In this document: positions 19,739-21,826 of the stretch, one piece after another
Position numbering within the stretch: position 1 is the first letter of the stretch
Layout of the letters: each line of letters begins with the position of its first letter
NCBI GenBank assembly: GCA_010014835.2
Contig: JAAAKB020101084.1
Coordinates: 1 to 21,826, forward strand
Direction: 5' to 3'
DNA length: 21,826 nt
Source: Apostichopus leukothele
Taxonomy: Eukaryota > Echinodermata > Holothuroidea > Aspidochirotida > Stichopodidae
Position numbers and translations under genes: made by a program
The notes under the pieces: generated by a model
What the model was told of the DNA's origin: nothing
Databases searched by the model: none
The model's input: only the letters and a program-made list of their open reading frames with translations

Positions 19739-19772
19739 CAGTCATTCCCAAGAAATGTTAATGTAGGACTAT

Positions 19773-19939
19773 AGGTTGAACCACGTTACCTTGTGTTAAA
19801 TATTAGGTTGAAGCAGTTTACCTTGAGTTAAATATTAGGTTGAAGCAGTTTACCTTGAGTTAAATATTACTGTAGGTTGAAGCATGTTTACCTTGACTTA
19901 AATATTAGGTTGAAGCAGTTTACCTTGAGTTGAAAATGT
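19773..19939. repeat. Tandem array, 5 x 32 bp
   Basis: The unit is AGGTTGAAGCAGTTTACC followed by TTGAGTTAAATATT. Units start at 19773, 19805, 19837, 19874 and 19907. Units 2 and 3 are identical apart from a 5-bp ACTGT insertion after unit 3. Unit 4 carries one extra base and unit 5 loses its match near 19935. Confidence 0.93.
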
Positions 19940-20362
19940 TGATAATTTTTGTTTCAGCCTCTTTCACAACAGTGTACCTAAAATATCTTGGTTGGATTAA
20001 TGATCGTGGTTTCAGGTGCTTTGTGGCCTTCTGTTGTAGCTCCTACATCTACAGAGAGAATTATGAGTACTGTAAAGTAGGATGATTAAATATATTACTG
20101 ATTATTGCTATGATCTGCTGTGATGTGATCTGATTTATTCTTCTCAGTATGCCTGTCATCAAAAAACATTTTGTTCATCTGTGATGTCATAGTGCCATCA
20201 CTAAGATCTGAAAACTAAATACTTTCTGCAATTTCAAGGTTGAATGTTAATAACGGTGACATTGGTTTCAATATTTTTTAGATTTAACATTTGAAAATCC
20301 ATATCAATTTACAAAAAATAAAAAGTTATAATAGACAAAAAACATATTAATAAATTGAAGCA

Positions 20363-21274
20363 GTTGTAGCTTGATGATGTCATATTTAGACTTGATCAAG
20401 CCTTCAGCTTTGTCTGTGCAAACACATTACATATGTGATATCTCCCTATTAGAACAAGATATCTCTTAGCTGTTTGAGGAGAGTATAGTTTATGACAGTT
20501 ATCTCTATCACATAGACCATAGTGTTGGATGTTGTGTCTCTTTTCAGTTGTAGCTTGATGATATCATATTTAGACTTGATCAAGCCTTCAGCCTAGTCTT
20601 TGCAAACACATTACATATGTGATATCTCACAATTAGAACAAGATATCTCTTAGCTGTTTGAGGAGAATATAGTTTATGACAGTTATCTCTATCACATAGA
20701 CCATAGTGTTGGGGGTTGTGTCTCTTTTCAGTTGTAGCTTGATGATGTCATATTTAGACTTGATCAAGCCTTTAGCCTTATCTGTGCAAACACATTAAAT
20801 ATGTGATATCTCCCTATTAGAACAAGATATCTCTTAGCTGTTTGAGGAGAGTATAGTTTATGACAGTAATCTCTATCACATAGACCATAGTGTTGGATGT
20901 TGTGTCTCTTTTCAGTTGTAGCTTGATGATGTCATATTTAGACTTGATCAAGCCTTCAGCTTTGTCTGTGCAAACACATTAAATATGTGATATCTCCCTA
21001 TTAGAACAAGATATCTCTTAGCTGTTTGAGGAGAGGACTTATGACAGTTATCTCTATCACATAGACCATATTGTTGGGGGTTGTGTCTCTTTCAGTTCGC
21101 ATGATGATGTCATATTTAGACTTGATCAAGCCTTCAGCTTGGTCTATGCAAAAACATTAAATATGTGATATCTCCCAATTAGAACAAGATATCTCTTAGC
21201 TGTTTGAGGAGAGGACTTTATGACAGTTATCTCTATCACATAGACCATAGTGTTTGAGGTTGTGTCTCCTTTCA
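20363..21274. repeat. Tandem array, 5 x 184 bp
   Basis: Five head-to-tail units start at 20363, 20547, 20731, 20915 and 21095. The first four are exactly 184 bp and the last is 180 bp. Copies are very similar, with about nine mismatches between copies 1 and 2 counted by eye. Every unit contains the perfect palindrome CTTGATCAAG and the words ATATGTGATATCTC and AGATATCTCT. Units end with TTGTGTCTCTTTTCA, so each of the junctions to copies 2-5 reads as a pyrimidine tract plus CAG, like a 3' splice site. Each unit has stops in all three + frames. The array ends 194 bp before PIGN exon h. I know of no named family. Confidence 0.96.
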
Positions 21275-21468
21275 AAGCTACATGAAAACATACTTCACAC
21301 ATGTTTACCATAGTCCATCAAAATCACAACTGGAATGAGTAAAATATAAAGCACATAACACACACTATGATTGCACCTTGAGGGTAGACATCAAGCTATT
21401 CAATGTGTGGTATATATTAATGTGATTAAGCACCCTTTTCTAAATTGTTCCTTCCCTTTCTTCTACAG

Positions 21469-21714
21469 GACTAGCGTGGCTCTAAGCTACCTTGGTTGGA
21501 TGGGGTATATTCTCTTCCAGTTGCTTAGCAACCACACAGAACTCATTCCCAGATCCCAAGCTAATCGACCACACCTTGATCTTCTGACACTAAGACTTCT
21601 TTTTGGTGGAATCGGAGTGCTCATTGTAGTACTTCTCTATCTACAGTCTTCTCCAGTAATGTACTATGCCTACTGTGTGCTCCCTGTAATACTCTGGCAT
21701 GCAGTCTGCCAAAG
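21469..21714 (+). CDS. PIGN: PIGN exon h, first C-terminal membrane helices
   Basis: The exon completes a split Gly, then reads TSVALSYLGWMGYILFQLL, a hydrophilic loop (SNHTELIPRSQANRPHLD), then a hydrophobic pair LLFGGIGVLIVVLLYL and MYYAYCVLPVILWHAV. Human PIGN has VNVVIGFVGWISYASLLI ... FVAIGILVAFFLLIQ ... YYVYGLLPLPIWYAV at this place. These are the first helices of the PigN C-terminal domain. The acceptor is a long pyrimidine tract ending CTTCTACAG at 21468 and the donor GTACGT at 21715. Two bases of an Arg codon carry on to the next exon, outside the window. Confidence 0.94.
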
Positions 21715-21751
21715 GTACGTTGAAGAAGCTGTCCACCGTCTGTATTCAACT

Positions 21752-21826
21752 TGTATGTATGTATGTATGTATATTAGATCCTCCTGCAAGCAGGAACTCG
21801 CGAAGAAGCCTCATTGGCTTATCAAA
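21752..21826 (-). mobile_element. Second copy of (CATA)n-tailed SINE, cut by window end
   Basis: The TATGTATGTATG run, then TATATTAGATCCTCCTGC and on to GGCTTATCAAA at the window end, repeat 3677-3750 almost exactly (one single-base indel and one C/T change over about 75 bp) in the same orientation. Only the 3' part of the antisense SINE is visible, and the tRNA head should lie beyond the window. It sits about 37 bp into the intron after exon h. Confidence 0.85.

Larger units (their letters stand above)
18521..21468 (+). other. PIGN intron g-h, dominated by tandem repeats
   Basis: Unique AT-rich DNA (18521-19700, with a short TCTG run at about 19268-19308) is followed by a hairpin, a 32-bp array and a 184-bp array. 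19940-20360 and 21275-21468 show nothing recognisable apart from the pyrimidine tract before exon h. Confidence 0.6.
5023..21714 (+). other. PIGN: PIGN gene, central part (8 exons, both ends outside)
   Basis: PIGN is the endoplasmic-reticulum enzyme that transfers ethanolamine phosphate to the first mannose of GPI-anchor precursors (yeast Mcd4). Joining 5023-5121, 6922-7028, 8700-8955, 9549-9665, 15083-15276, 15871-16005, 18441-18520 and 21469-21714 gives 1234 nt, about 411 codons, without a stop. They align along their whole length with human PIGN (as I remember it) from about residue 115 into the first membrane helices after the catalytic domain. The human protein has 931 residues. Metal ligands in LGLDTNGHAH, TADHGMTDWG and GTHGAGH are present. 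The N-terminal anchor, the first metal Asp and the catalytic Thr lie in exons upstream of the window, and most membrane helices lie downstream. Introns measure 1800, 1671, 593, 5417, 594, 2435 and 2948 bp. Confidence 0.95.

Noticed and set aside
20363-21274. Centromeric satellite or CRISPR-like array
   Set aside because: Only five units, inside an intron of a conserved gene, with no spacers between units. It is a local tandem array.

Overview
This is intron-rich animal DNA. One host gene is recognisable: the central part of PIGN (GPI ethanolamine phosphate transferase 1), on the + strand as eight exons between 5023 and 21714. Everything else is intron, old transposable elements and tandem repeats. 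The protein is clearly metazoan in type. The SINE heads, the GCGCTTT/GCGCTATATAAAT retroelement tails and a FLYWCH/MULE transposon suggest a marine invertebrate, perhaps an echinoderm or another invertebrate deuterostome. That placement is inference and no single feature proves it.

Layout. 1-5022 holds no PIGN exon that I can find and is probably the 3' part of a long upstream intron. It carries an unclassified interspersed repeat (about 120-910), an antisense FLYWCH-MULE transposase gene (2662-1662) with a hairpin of paired CCAAT boxes upstream, a retroelement 3'-end remnant (about 3090-3420), two antisense tRNA-derived SINE pieces (about 3404-3577 and 3676-3930) and a TGCA-rich minisatellite. 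5023-9665 carries exons a-d, which hold the later part of the alkaline-phosphatase-like catalytic domain. The introns there contain a diverged duplication, LINE-type 3' ends and one SINE. 9666-15082 is a 5.4 kb intron with a broken antisense LINE (about 12801-14690), an AT-rich homeodomain-site-like stretch and several short repeats. 15083-18520 carries exons e-g, which finish the luminal domain. 18521-21468 is an intron with three kinds of repeat: a perfect short hairpin, a 32-bp tandem array and a 912-bp array of five 184-bp units. 21469-21714 is exon h, where the multi-pass membrane part begins. The window closes inside a second copy of the (TATG)n-tailed SINE seen at 3676.

The eight exons splice in one open frame of about 411 codons, with matching codon phases at all seven junctions and GT/AG at every visible site. 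I expect PIGN to be functional here. The start codon, the first membrane anchor, the catalytic Thr exon and roughly the last 400 residues lie outside the window. I found no defence system, operon, CRISPR array or other novel multigene system. The items most worth a second look are the 184-bp array with splice-acceptor-like boundaries just before exon h, and the long antisense FLYWCH-MULE reading frame.
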